DNA from: Mycobacterium sp. 852002-10029_SCH5224772
GTDB lineage: Bacteria > Actinomycetota > Actinomycetes > Mycobacteriales > Mycobacteriaceae
Assembly (NCBI RefSeq): GCF_001667315.1
Contig: NZ_LZHT01000128.1
Span: 1 to 64,000 of the forward strand
DNA: 64,000 bases
Direction: 5' to 3'
The position numbers and the translations under genes are program-made. The notes beneath the pieces are model-generated. The model worked only from the letters and a program-made list of their open reading frames with translations. It made no database searches and was not told the origin of the DNA. Below are positions 8,321-16,237 of this stretch, piece after piece (the first letter of the stretch is position 1; every line of letters begins with the position of its first letter).

Positions 8321-8921
8321 GACGTTCTCCTCGTTGTTTGCCATCCGGCCGTACAGACGCTTCGCTTCGGGCTCGTCTGCGTTCGGACCGGAGGTGGTCT
8401 TGCTGCTGCTGGCCGGCGCGGTCCCCATGTGGTTCTGGGTCGCAGCCGTATCGCCGACTTTCGGGCGACTGTTTGAGGGTACTGACGAGCCTTCGCCTGG
8501 TCAAACCTGGCTTGCCGCAACTGAGCCGCGGGGACCCGGCAAAAGATTTCCGTTCCGGTCACACTCGGCTCCGGCATGACTACGCTAACGAGCCGAACCC
8601 AGGCCCCACTTACCCTAAACAACCCGATTGGAATGCAGCAGAACGGTTGGCAGCCGCACAGAAAACTGTTAGCTTCTGCGCAAGTCGTTTTAGACTAAGC
8701 AGCGCTCGACAACGAAGCGAGGATGGTGGATCGACTAGCTGCCTAGACAACCTTTCAAGGTTTTCTTCCAGCGCGGAGATCGCGAGCCGTCGCCGGTAGC
8801 TTGTGGCTCGCATACGGTCATCCTGTCCACACCTGTGTATAACTATGTGGACAGCTTGTTTTGTCGCCAAGCGTGAGTTGTACTTCGACCCGGGACCTTC
8901 GAGAACCAGGGAGATGCGTCG
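8321..8921. promoter_or_regulatory. rpmH-dnaA divergent intergenic region
   Basis: 601 bp without a gene. It must hold the leftward rpmH promoter and the rightward dnaA promoter(s). The clearest element is a TAGACT hexamer at 8691-8696, the common mycobacterial -10 sequence, about 225 bp before the dnaA start. I see no good -35 box. Next to dnaA lies a cluster of DnaA boxes, listed separately. No RNA gene was recognised. Confidence 0.6.
8823..8854. promoter_or_regulatory. DnaA-box cluster upstream of dnaA
   Basis: CTGTCCACA at 8823-8831 and its exact reverse complement TGTGGACAG at 8846-8854 form an inverted repeat. Between them TGTGTATAA at 8834-8842 reads TTATACACA on the other strand. All three fit the DnaA-box pattern (TTATCCACA or mycobacterial TTGTCCACA) with one mismatch. 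They end 67 bp before the dnaA start codon, so DnaA autoregulation is the likely role. That role is inferred. Confidence 0.75.
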
Positions 8922-10457
8922 TTGACCGATGACCCCGGTTCAAGCTTTACGACGGTGTGGAATGCGGTCGTTTCCGAACTCAACGGCGACCCCAGCGCAG
9001 ACGGCCTGGCCGCTAACCGCACGGCCCTGGTCACACCCCTCACCCCCCAGCAAAGAGCTTGGCTGAATCTTGTCCGGCCGCTGACGATCGTCGAGGGATT
9101 TGCTCTGCTGTCGGTCCCGAGCAGCTTCGTGCAGAACGAGATCGAACGTCACCTGCGCGCCCCGATCACCGATGCGCTCAGCCGCCGGCTCGGACAACAG
9201 ATCCAACTGGGAGTCCGCATCGCTCCCCCGGCCGACGATGTCGAGGACGCTCTGGTCCCACCGGCCGAACCGTTCCCCGGATCCGACGGCTCCTTCCCGG
9301 GCGACGACGCCACGGGCGGCACCGGCGAGCCGTTCGAAAACGGTGAGACCGTGGACAGCACCCAGCCCGGCTGGCCGAACTACTTCACCGAGCGGCCCCA
9401 TGCCATCGACCCCGCCGTCGCCGCCGGAACGAGCCTCAACCGCCGCTACACCTTCGACACGTTCGTCATCGGCGCCTCCAACCGATTCGCGCACGCCGCC
9501 GCCTTGGCCATCGCCGAAGCGCCGGCCCGCGCGTACAACCCCCTTTTCATCTGGGGTGAGTCCGGTCTCGGCAAGACCCACCTGTTGCATGCCGCCGGTA
9601 ATTACGCGCAGCGGTTGTTCCCTGGGATGCGGGTCAAGTACGTCTCCACCGAGGAATTCACCAACGACTTCATCAACTCGCTCCGCGACGACCGCAAGGT
9701 CGCCTTCAAGCGCAGCTACCGCGACGTCGACGTGCTGCTGGTCGATGACATTCAATTCATCGAGGGCAAAGAAGGTATCCAGGAAGAGTTCTTCCACACC
9801 TTCAACACGTTGCACAACGCCAACAAGCAGATCGTCATCTCCTCGGACCGGCCGCCCAAGCAGCTGGCGACCCTGGAAGACCGGCTCAGAACGCGGTTCG
9901 AGTGGGGCCTGATCACCGATGTGCAGCCCCCCGAGCTGGAAACCCGCATCGCCATCTTGCGCAAGAAAGCCCAGATGGAGCGGCTGGCTGTCCCCGACGA
10001 CGTGCTGGAACTCATCGCCAGCAGCATCGAACGCAACATCCGCGAGCTCGAAGGCGCCCTGATCCGGGTGACCGCGTTCGCCTCGCTGAACAAGACCCCG
10101 ATCGACAAGGCGCTGGCGGAAATCGTGCTTCGCGACTTGATCGCCGACGCCAGTACGATGCAGATCAGCGCGGCCACCATCATGGCCGCCACCGCCGAAT
10201 ACTTCGATACCACCGTGGAAGAACTTCGCGGCCCCGGTAAGACACGGGCGCTGGCCCAGTCACGCCAGATCGCCATGTATCTGTGCCGTGAGCTCACCGA
10301 TCTGTCGCTGCCCAAGATCGGGCAGGCGTTCGGTCGCGACCACACCACGGTCATGTACGCGCAGCGCAAGATTTTGTCCGAGATGGCCGAGCGGCGTGAG
10401 GTTTTTGATCACGTCAAGGAGCTCACCACTCGCATCCGGCAGCGCTCCAAGCGCTGA
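8922..10457 (+). CDS. dnaA: Chromosomal replication initiator DnaA
   Basis: 511 residues from a TTG start with AGGGAG about 9 bases upstream; mycobacterial DnaA commonly uses a non-ATG start here. Domain I (about 1-90) binds partners, and domain II (100-160) is a variable acidic Gly/Pro linker. The AAA+ domain has Walker A GESGLGKT at 212-219 and Walker B LLVDDIQF. Domain IV carries the DnaA signature LPKIGQAFGRDHTTV for box binding. It melts oriC, here the intergenic region immediately downstream, and loads the helicase. It is first of the rightward replication gene group. Confidence 0.98.
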   Translation: MTDDPGSSFTTVWNAVVSELNGDPSADGLAANRTALVTPLTPQQRAWLNLVRPLTIVEGFALLSVPSSFVQNEIERHLRAPITDALSRRLGQQIQLGVRIAPPADDVEDALVPPAEPFPGSDGSFPGDDATGGTGEPFENGETVDSTQPGWPNYFTERPHAIDPAVAAGTSLNRRYTFDTFVIGASNRFAHAAALAIAEAPARAYNPLFIWGESGLGKTHLLHAAGNYAQRLFPGMRVKYVSTEEFTNDFINSLRDDRKVAFKRSYRDVDVLLVDDIQFIEGKEGIQEEFFHTFNTLHNANKQIVISSDRPPKQLATLEDRLRTRFEWGLITDVQPPELETRIAILRKKAQMERLAVPDDVLELIASSIERNIRELEGALIRVTAFASLNKTPIDKALAEIVLRDLIADASTMQISAATIMAATAEYFDTTVEELRGPGKTRALAQSRQIAMYLCRELTDLSLPKIGQAFGRDHTTVMYAQRKILSEMAERREVFDHVKELTTRIRQRSKR

Positions 10458-10989
10458 ATCCCGGGTTTCGGGGCACCTGCGCGTAATTTTTTTCGAGAAA
10501 CTTCTCGCGCGTCCGTCACACCCGCCACACCCAGGGCATGTGGGCAGCCCTGTGCACAGAGCAATCAAACGCCGGTGCAGCACCGGCCGTTCCGTGCACA
10601 CCCGTCATTCGTCCCCATCGGACCAACATCTGATTCACAGCCGCCGACGCCAAGATCCACATCCCGATCGCCGCGCTAGCTGCGCGGGGACGACGCTGTC
10701 CCCAGAATGCACAGCCCTTAATACTGTTACTGAGATCTCTTCATCGGTTCTTCTTTGAAATACAGGCCTGGGGACGTTCGGTGCACACCCCTCGTCGACG
10801 CCTTCGTCAGATCGGTTTGTCGGCCTTTGCGATTAGCTTTCAAGATGGCCCGTGAGGATCTACGGTTGTTCTTCGACTGCCGTTACGGTCGTCGTCGGCG
10901 CTTCGCGTCACCGGCGATCGTGGCGGGCCCCGTGCTAGCGGGGGAGGCTAGCCAAAATGATTCGAAAACGCTGAAGGTGAAGGGACGCT
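10458..10989. other. oriC: Origin of replication oriC (dnaA-dnaN intergenic region)
   Basis: 532 bp without a gene, at the position of the mapped mycobacterial oriC. It contains degenerate DnaA-box-like 9-mers: CTGTGCACA near 10550, CCGTGCACA at 10592, TGATTCACA at 10631, AGATCCACA at 10653, CTGTCCCCA at 10696 and CGGTGCACA at 10779. None is a perfect TTATCCACA, which matches known mycobacterial origins with low-affinity boxes. AT-richer stretches at about 10481-10505 and 10717-10762 are candidates for the unwinding element. The assignment rests on synteny plus box density. Confidence 0.85.
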
Positions 10990-12189
10990 ATGGACGCGGC
11001 GACGACAACGGCTGGCCTCAGCGACTTGAAGTTTCGTTTGGCGCGGGAGTCTTTCGCCGACGCGGTGTCGTGGGTGGCGAAGAACCTGCCGTCCAGACCC
11101 GCGGTGCCGGTGCTCTCGGGTGTGCTGTTGTCCGGGACCGATGAGGGTCTCACGATCTCCGGGTTCGATTACGAAGTTTCCGCGGAAGCACAGGTTGCGG
11201 CCGAAATCGCTTCTCCTGGAAGTGTTTTGGTCTCCGGACGGTTGTTGTCCGACATCGTTCGGGCGCTGCCGAACAAGCCGATCGACTTCTACGTCGACGG
11301 CAATCGAGTGGCTCTGAACTGCGGGAACGCGAGGTTTTCGCTGCCGACGATGGCGGTCGAGGATTACCCGACGCTGCCGGGTCTGCCGGATGAGACCGGG
11401 ACACTGCCCGCCGATCTGTTCGCCGAGGCGATCAGTCAGGTCGCCATCGCTGCCGGTCGCGACGACACGCTGCCCATGTTGACGGGGATCCGGGTTGAGA
11501 TTTCGGGCGACACGGTGGTCTTGGCCGCCACCGACAGGTTCCGGCTGGCGGTTCGCGAGCTGACTTGGTCGGCGGCCTCCCCCGACATCGAGGCCGCGGT
11601 CCTGGTGCCGGCCAAAACGTTGGCCGAAGCCGCCCGGACCGGCACCGACGGTTCTGATGTTCGTCTGTCGCTGGGTGCGGGTGCGGGCGTTGGAAAAGAC
11701 GGGCTGCTCGGTATCAGCGGGAACGGCAAGCGCAGTACCACTCGCCTGCTCGACGCCGAATTCCCGAAGTTCCGCCAACTCTTGCCGGCCGAGCACACCG
11801 CGGTCGCCACCATCAACGTGGCGGAATTGACCGAGGCCATCAAGTTGGTGGCGTTGGTCGCCGACCGCGGAGCTCAGGTACGGATGGAATTCAGCGAGGG
11901 ATCGCTGCGGCTGTCCGCGGGTGCCGACGACGTCGGCCGGGCCGAAGAAGATCTGGCTATCGATTTCGCCGGTGAACCGCTGACTATTGCCTTCAACCCG
12001 ACTTACCTGACCGATGGACTGGGATCGGTTCATTCCGAGCGGGTGTCGTTTGGCTTCACCACTCCGGGCAAGCCCGCGTTGCTGCGCCCGGCGTTGGACG
12101 ACGACAGCCACCCGACCGGCACGGGGCCCTTCAGCGCGCTGCCGACCGATTACGTCTACCTGTTGATGCCTGTCCGGTTGCCTGGCTAG
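10990..12189 (+). CDS. dnaN: DNA polymerase III sliding clamp (beta subunit)
   Basis: 399 residues with three clamp repeats. The recognisable family segment is GRDDTLPMLTGIRVEI in the second repeat, and the C-terminus YLLMPVRLPG carries the conserved M-P-x-R end of the peptide-binding pocket. AAGGGA stands before the ATG. It forms the ring that tethers polymerase III and is the target of griselimycins in mycobacteria. The stop is directly followed by the recF GTG with no gap, so the two are coupled. Confidence 0.97.
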   Translation: MDAATTTAGLSDLKFRLARESFADAVSWVAKNLPSRPAVPVLSGVLLSGTDEGLTISGFDYEVSAEAQVAAEIASPGSVLVSGRLLSDIVRALPNKPIDFYVDGNRVALNCGNARFSLPTMAVEDYPTLPGLPDETGTLPADLFAEAISQVAIAAGRDDTLPMLTGIRVEISGDTVVLAATDRFRLAVRELTWSAASPDIEAAVLVPAKTLAEAARTGTDGSDVRLSLGAGAGVGKDGLLGISGNGKRSTTRLLDAEFPKFRQLLPAEHTAVATINVAELTEAIKLVALVADRGAQVRMEFSEGSLRLSAGADDVGRAEEDLAIDFAGEPLTIAFNPTYLTDGLGSVHSERVSFGFTTPGKPALLRPALDDDSHPTGTGPFSALPTDYVYLLMPVRLPG

Positions 12190-13347
12190 GTGTACGTCCG
12201 GCATTTGGGACTGCGTGACTTCCGGTCCTGGGCACACGCCGACCTCGAATTGCAACCCGGTCGGACGGTCTTCATCGGTGCGAACGGTTTCGGGAAGACG
12301 AATCTTCTTGAGGCGCTGTGGTATTCGTGCACCTTGGGTTCACACCGGGTGGGAACGGACGCGCCGTTGATCCGCGCTGGCGCCGCCCGCGCCGTGGTTT
12401 CCACGATCGTGGTCAACGAGGGTAGGGAATGTGCGGTCGATCTGGAAATCGCTGCGGGCCGGGCGAACAAGGCGCGGCTGAATCGTTCGCCGGTGCGTAG
12501 CACGCGTGAGGTGATCGGCGTCCTGCGCGCGGTTCTGTTCGCTCCCGAGGACCTGGCGTTGGTGCGCGGAGATCCGTCGGAGCGACGTCGTTACCTCGAC
12601 GATTTGGCGACGGTGCGGCGGCCGTCGGTGGCGGCGGTGCGGGCAGACTACGAAAAGGCTTTGCGGCAGCGGACCGCGCTGTTGAAATCCGTGTCGGGCG
12701 CGCGGTACCGCGGCGATCGAAGCGCGCTGGACACGCTCGACGTGTGGGACGCTCGTCTTGCCGAACACGGTGCCCAATTGATGGCCGCCCGTATCGATTT
12801 GGTGAACCAGCTGGCTCCAGAAGTCGAGAAGGCTTATCAGCTGCTGGCCCCTGGATCACGCGCGGCCGCCATCACCTACCGATCCAGTCTGGGTGCTGAC
12901 CTCGCGGCGGAGATCGCGGGCGGTGATCGGGAGTTTCTGGAGGCCGCCCTGTTGGCGGCGTTGTCGGCACGCCGCGATGCGGAGCTGGAGCGTGGCATGT
13001 GTTTGGTCGGTCCGCACCGCGACGACTTGGAGTTGTGGCTCGGTGATCAACCGGCGAAAGGCTTTGCCAGCCATGGGGAGTCGTGGTCGTTCGCGTTGGC
13101 GCTGCGGCTGGCCGCGTACGAACTGCTGCGCGCCGACGAGAGCGATCCCGTGCTATTGCTCGACGACGTATTCGCGGAACTCGACGCCGCGCGGCGCCGC
13201 GCGCTGGCCACGGTGGCCGAATCGGCCGAGCAGGTGCTGGTCACCGCGGCGGTCGTCGAGGACATCCCGGCGGATTGGGACGTCCGACAGGTCTATGTGG
13301 ATCTCCGCGACAGCGACTCGGGCCGGGTATCGGAGATGCGCGCATGA
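12190..13347 (+). CDS. recF: DNA replication and repair protein RecF
   Basis: 385 residues from GTG. It is an SMC-like ATPase with Walker A GANGFGKT at 30-37, an ABC-type signature region (MCLVGPHRDDLEL), and Walker B PVLLLDDVFAELD near the C-terminus. It loads RecA at single-strand gaps with RecO and RecR. It abuts dnaN without spacer and overlaps dciA by 4 bp (ATGA). Confidence 0.96.
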   Translation: MYVRHLGLRDFRSWAHADLELQPGRTVFIGANGFGKTNLLEALWYSCTLGSHRVGTDAPLIRAGAARAVVSTIVVNEGRECAVDLEIAAGRANKARLNRSPVRSTREVIGVLRAVLFAPEDLALVRGDPSERRRYLDDLATVRRPSVAAVRADYEKALRQRTALLKSVSGARYRGDRSALDTLDVWDARLAEHGAQLMAARIDLVNQLAPEVEKAYQLLAPGSRAAAITYRSSLGADLAAEIAGGDREFLEAALLAALSARRDAELERGMCLVGPHRDDLELWLGDQPAKGFASHGESWSFALALRLAAYELLRADESDPVLLLDDVFAELDAARRRALATVAESAEQVLVTAAVVEDIPADWDVRQVYVDLRDSDSGRVSEMRA

Positions 13348-13907
13348 CCGGCACGGGTGACGATCCGCGTGCTGACTCCAGTGGGCCATCGAGCGAGCTG
13401 ACCGGGATCGACCTGGTCAGGCGCACCCTCGAGGAGGCCCGGGCAGCGGCGCGGGCGCAGGGCAAAGACGCTGGTCGCGGCCGTGCGGTGGCGCCCTCCC
13501 CCCGCCGGGTGGCGGGCCAGCGGCGCCGCTGGTCGGGGCCGGGTCCGGACATCCGTGACCCGCAGCCCCTGGGCAGGGTGGCGCGCGATCTGGCGAAAAA
13601 GCGCGGGTGGTCCGCGCAAGTCGCCGAGGGCACCGTGCTGGGCAACTGGACATCCGTGGTCGGCCACCAGATCGCCGACCATGCGGTCCCCACCGCCCTC
13701 AACGACGGCGTGCTGAACGTGGCCGCCGAATCGACGGCATGGGCGACCCAGTTGCGGATGATCCAGGCGCAGTTGTTGGCCAAGATCGCCGCGGCGGTCG
13801 GCAACGGGGTGGTGACGTCCTTGAAAATCACCGGGCCCGCCGCCCCGTCGTGGCGCAAGGGGCCGCGCCACATCGCCGGAAGGGGCCCGCGCGACACCTA
13901 CGGTTAG
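13344..13907 (+). CDS. dciA: DciA-type replicative helicase operator (DUF721)
   Basis: 187 residues, the same length as Rv0004. The N-terminal 75 residues are charged and Arg/Pro-rich. The C-terminal DUF721 fold contains the conserved W-x-x-V-V-G segment (WTSVVGHQIADHAVPT) and the strand-helix ESTAWATQLRMIQAQLL. In bacteria lacking DnaC/DnaI, DciA-family proteins assist DnaB loading; the mycobacterial homologue is essential. The start is fixed by the 4-bp overlap with recF. The name follows the family. Confidence 0.9.
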   Translation: MTGTGDDPRADSSGPSSELTGIDLVRRTLEEARAAARAQGKDAGRGRAVAPSPRRVAGQRRRWSGPGPDIRDPQPLGRVARDLAKKRGWSAQVAEGTVLGNWTSVVGHQIADHAVPTALNDGVLNVAAESTAWATQLRMIQAQLLAKIAAAVGNGVVTSLKITGPAAPSWRKGPRHIAGRGPRDTYG

Positions 13908-14162
13908 CGCGTTCGGCGGCGCGTTCTGTCCCCAGACGGGCTGTTATCCACAGGCCGCTCAAATCGGCCAGAATGACGTGGATCCCCTCGATGCACGTCG
14001 GGACGCGGCCAGAATAAAAAAATCGTCCGCACGGCGCAGTTAGCTGGGTAGAAACGCGGCCAGAAAATCGGTGCGGACGGGTGATGACGCTAGACTGGCA
14101 GTATGCGACTGTTGCGGTGACTGGAACCGCCCGCATGAAACCCCAAGGAGAGCATTCCGACC
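13908..14162. promoter_or_regulatory. gyrB upstream region with DnaA box, repeats and -10 element
   Basis: Contains a perfect TTATCCACA DnaA box at 13944-13952, with CTGTCCCCA just before it. A 12-bp direct repeat ACGCGGCCAGAA occurs at 14003-14014 and 14054-14065. A 9-bp inverted repeat pairs CGTCCGCAC (14024-14032) with GTGCGGACG (14071-14079). TAGACT at 14091-14096 is a strong mycobacterial -10 sequence for gyrBA. gyr promoters are induced by DNA relaxation in mycobacteria; whether the repeats take part is not shown by the sequence. Confidence 0.65.
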
Positions 14163-16196
14163 GTGGCTGCCCAGAAGAAGAAGGCGCAAGACGAATACGG
14201 CGCTTCAGCGATCACCGTGCTCGAAGGCCTCGAGGCCGTCCGCAAACGCCCGGGTATGTACATCGGGTCCACCGGTGAGCGTGGTCTGCACCACCTCATC
14301 TGGGAGGTGGTGGACAACTCGGTCGACGAGGCGATGGCCGGCTACGCCGACAAGGTCGACGTCCGCATCCTCGACGACGGCAGCGTCGAGGTCTCCGACA
14401 ACGGCCGCGGTATCCCGGTGGCGATGCACGCGACCGGCGCCCCCACCGTCGACGTGGTGATGACGCAACTGCACGCCGGCGGCAAGTTCGGCGGGGAGAA
14501 CAGTGGCTACAACGTCAGTGGTGGTCTGCACGGCGTCGGTGTGTCGGTGGTCAACGCGCTGTCAAAGCGGCTCGAAGTGGACATCGCCCGCGACGGCCAC
14601 GAGTGGTCGCAGTATTACGACCGTGCCGTGCCCGGAACCCTCAAACAGGGGGAGGCCACCAAGCGCACGGGCACCACGATCCGATTCTGGGCCGACTCCG
14701 ACATCTTCGAGACCACCGACTACGACTTCGAGACGGTGGCGCGCCGGTTGCAGGAAATGGCGTTTCTGAACAAGGGTTTGACCATCAACCTCACCGACGA
14801 GCGGGTGACCAAGGAGGAGGTAGTCGACGAGGTTGTCAGCGACACCGCCGAAGCCCCCAAGTCGGCACAGGAGAAGGCCGCGGAATCGAGTGCGCCACAT
14901 AAGGTTAAGCACCGCACCTTCCACTACCCCGGTGGCCTGGTCGACTTCGTCAAGCACATCAACCGCACCAAGAGCCCGATCCAGCAGAGCATCATCGACT
15001 TCGACGGCAAGGGTCCCGGCCACGAGGTCGAAATCGCGATGCAGTGGAACGGCGGCTACTCCGAATCGGTGCATACCTTCGCCAACACCATCAACACCCA
15101 CGAGGGCGGTACCCACGAAGAGGGCTTCCGCAGCGCGCTGACGACGGTGGTGAACAAGTACGCCAAAGACAAGAAGCTGCTGAAGGACAAGGACCCCAAC
15201 CTCACCGGCGACGACATCCGTGAAGGCCTGGCCGCGGTGATCTCGGTCAAGGTGAGTGAACCGCAGTTCGAGGGCCAGACCAAGACGAAACTGGGCAACA
15301 CCGAAGTCAAGTCGTTCGTGCAGAAGGTGTGCAACGAACAGCTGACGCACTGGTTCGAAGCCAACCCCGCGGACGCCAAAGTTGTGGTCAACAAGGCGGT
15401 GTCGTCGGCGCAGGCCCGCATCGCCGCGCGGAAGGCACGAGAGTTGGTGCGCCGCAAAAGCGCTACCGACCTCGGCGGGCTGCCCGGAAAGCTCGCCGAC
15501 TGCCGCTCCACCGACCCGCGCAAGTCGGAACTGTATGTGGTGGAGGGCGACTCGGCCGGCGGATCGGCCAAGAGTGGGCGCGACTCGATGTTCCAGGCCA
15601 TCCTGCCGCTGCGCGGCAAGATCATCAACGTCGAAAAAGCGCGTATCGACCGGGTTTTGAAGAACACCGAAGTCCAGGCGATCATCACCGCCCTGGGCAC
15701 CGGCATCCACGACGAGTTCGACCTCACCAAGCTGCGCTATCACAAGATCGTGCTGATGGCCGACGCGGACGTTGATGGCCAACACATCTCGACACTGTTG
15801 CTGACGCTGCTGTTCCGGTTCATGCGGCCGCTGATCGAGAACGGGCACGTGTTTTTGGCGCAGCCGCCACTGTACAAGCTGAAGTGGCAGCGCAGCGAGC
15901 CCGAATTCGCCTACTCAGACCGCGAGCGCGACGGCTTGTTGGAGGCCGGACGGGCAGCGGGCAAGAGGATCAACGCCGAAGACGGGATCCAGCGCTACAA
16001 GGGTCTGGGTGAAATGGACGCCAAAGAACTATGGGAAACCACGATGGACCCCACCGTTCGGGTACTGCGCCAAATCACGCTGGACGACGCCGCAGCCGCC
16101 GACGAACTGTTCTCGATCCTGATGGGCGAGGACGTCGATGCGCGCCGCAGCTTTATCACCCGTAATGCCAAGGACGTTCGCTTCCTCGACGTCTGA
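14163..16196 (+). CDS. gyrB: DNA gyrase subunit B
   Basis: 677 residues from a GTG codon. The N-terminal GHKL ATPase domain shows VVDNSVDEA and SDNGRGIPV, the transducer follows, and a TOPRIM domain carries EGDSAGGSAKSGRD and MADADVDGQHI. It ends in the family sequence NAKDVRFLDV. The quinolone region KNTEVQAIITALG is wild type. With GyrA it introduces negative supercoils; ATP hydrolysis resides here. No intein. gyrA starts 41 bp downstream in the same transcript. Confidence 0.98.
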   Translation: MAAQKKKAQDEYGASAITVLEGLEAVRKRPGMYIGSTGERGLHHLIWEVVDNSVDEAMAGYADKVDVRILDDGSVEVSDNGRGIPVAMHATGAPTVDVVMTQLHAGGKFGGENSGYNVSGGLHGVGVSVVNALSKRLEVDIARDGHEWSQYYDRAVPGTLKQGEATKRTGTTIRFWADSDIFETTDYDFETVARRLQEMAFLNKGLTINLTDERVTKEEVVDEVVSDTAEAPKSAQEKAAESSAPHKVKHRTFHYPGGLVDFVKHINRTKSPIQQSIIDFDGKGPGHEVEIAMQWNGGYSESVHTFANTINTHEGGTHEEGFRSALTTVVNKYAKDKKLLKDKDPNLTGDDIREGLAAVISVKVSEPQFEGQTKTKLGNTEVKSFVQKVCNEQLTHWFEANPADAKVVVNKAVSSAQARIAARKARELVRRKSATDLGGLPGKLADCRSTDPRKSELYVVEGDSAGGSAKSGRDSMFQAILPLRGKIINVEKARIDRVLKNTEVQAIITALGTGIHDEFDLTKLRYHKIVLMADADVDGQHISTLLLTLLFRFMRPLIENGHVFLAQPPLYKLKWQRSEPEFAYSDRERDGLLEAGRAAGKRINAEDGIQRYKGLGEMDAKELWETTMDPTVRVLRQITLDDAAAADELFSILMGEDVDARRSFITRNAKDVRFLDV

Positions 16197-16237
16197 GCGA
16201 TCAGACCAGCCACCGTTGACCGACCCACGAGGACTAG

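Noticed and set aside
7795..8622. 275-codon frame covering rnpA, rpmH and the upstream region as one gene
   Set aside because: Only the last 119 codons match RnpA; the rest overlaps rpmH in another frame and is Arg/Pro/Ser-rich noise.
10494..10507. CGAGAA-AC-TTCTCG hairpin after dnaA as a terminator
   Set aside because: The T-run precedes the stem on the plus strand rather than following it, so it does not look like an intrinsic terminator; it may belong to the AT-rich part of oriC.
14562..15848. 428-codon antisense frame in gyrB
   Set aside because: Mirror of gyrB codon bias, no recognisable protein.
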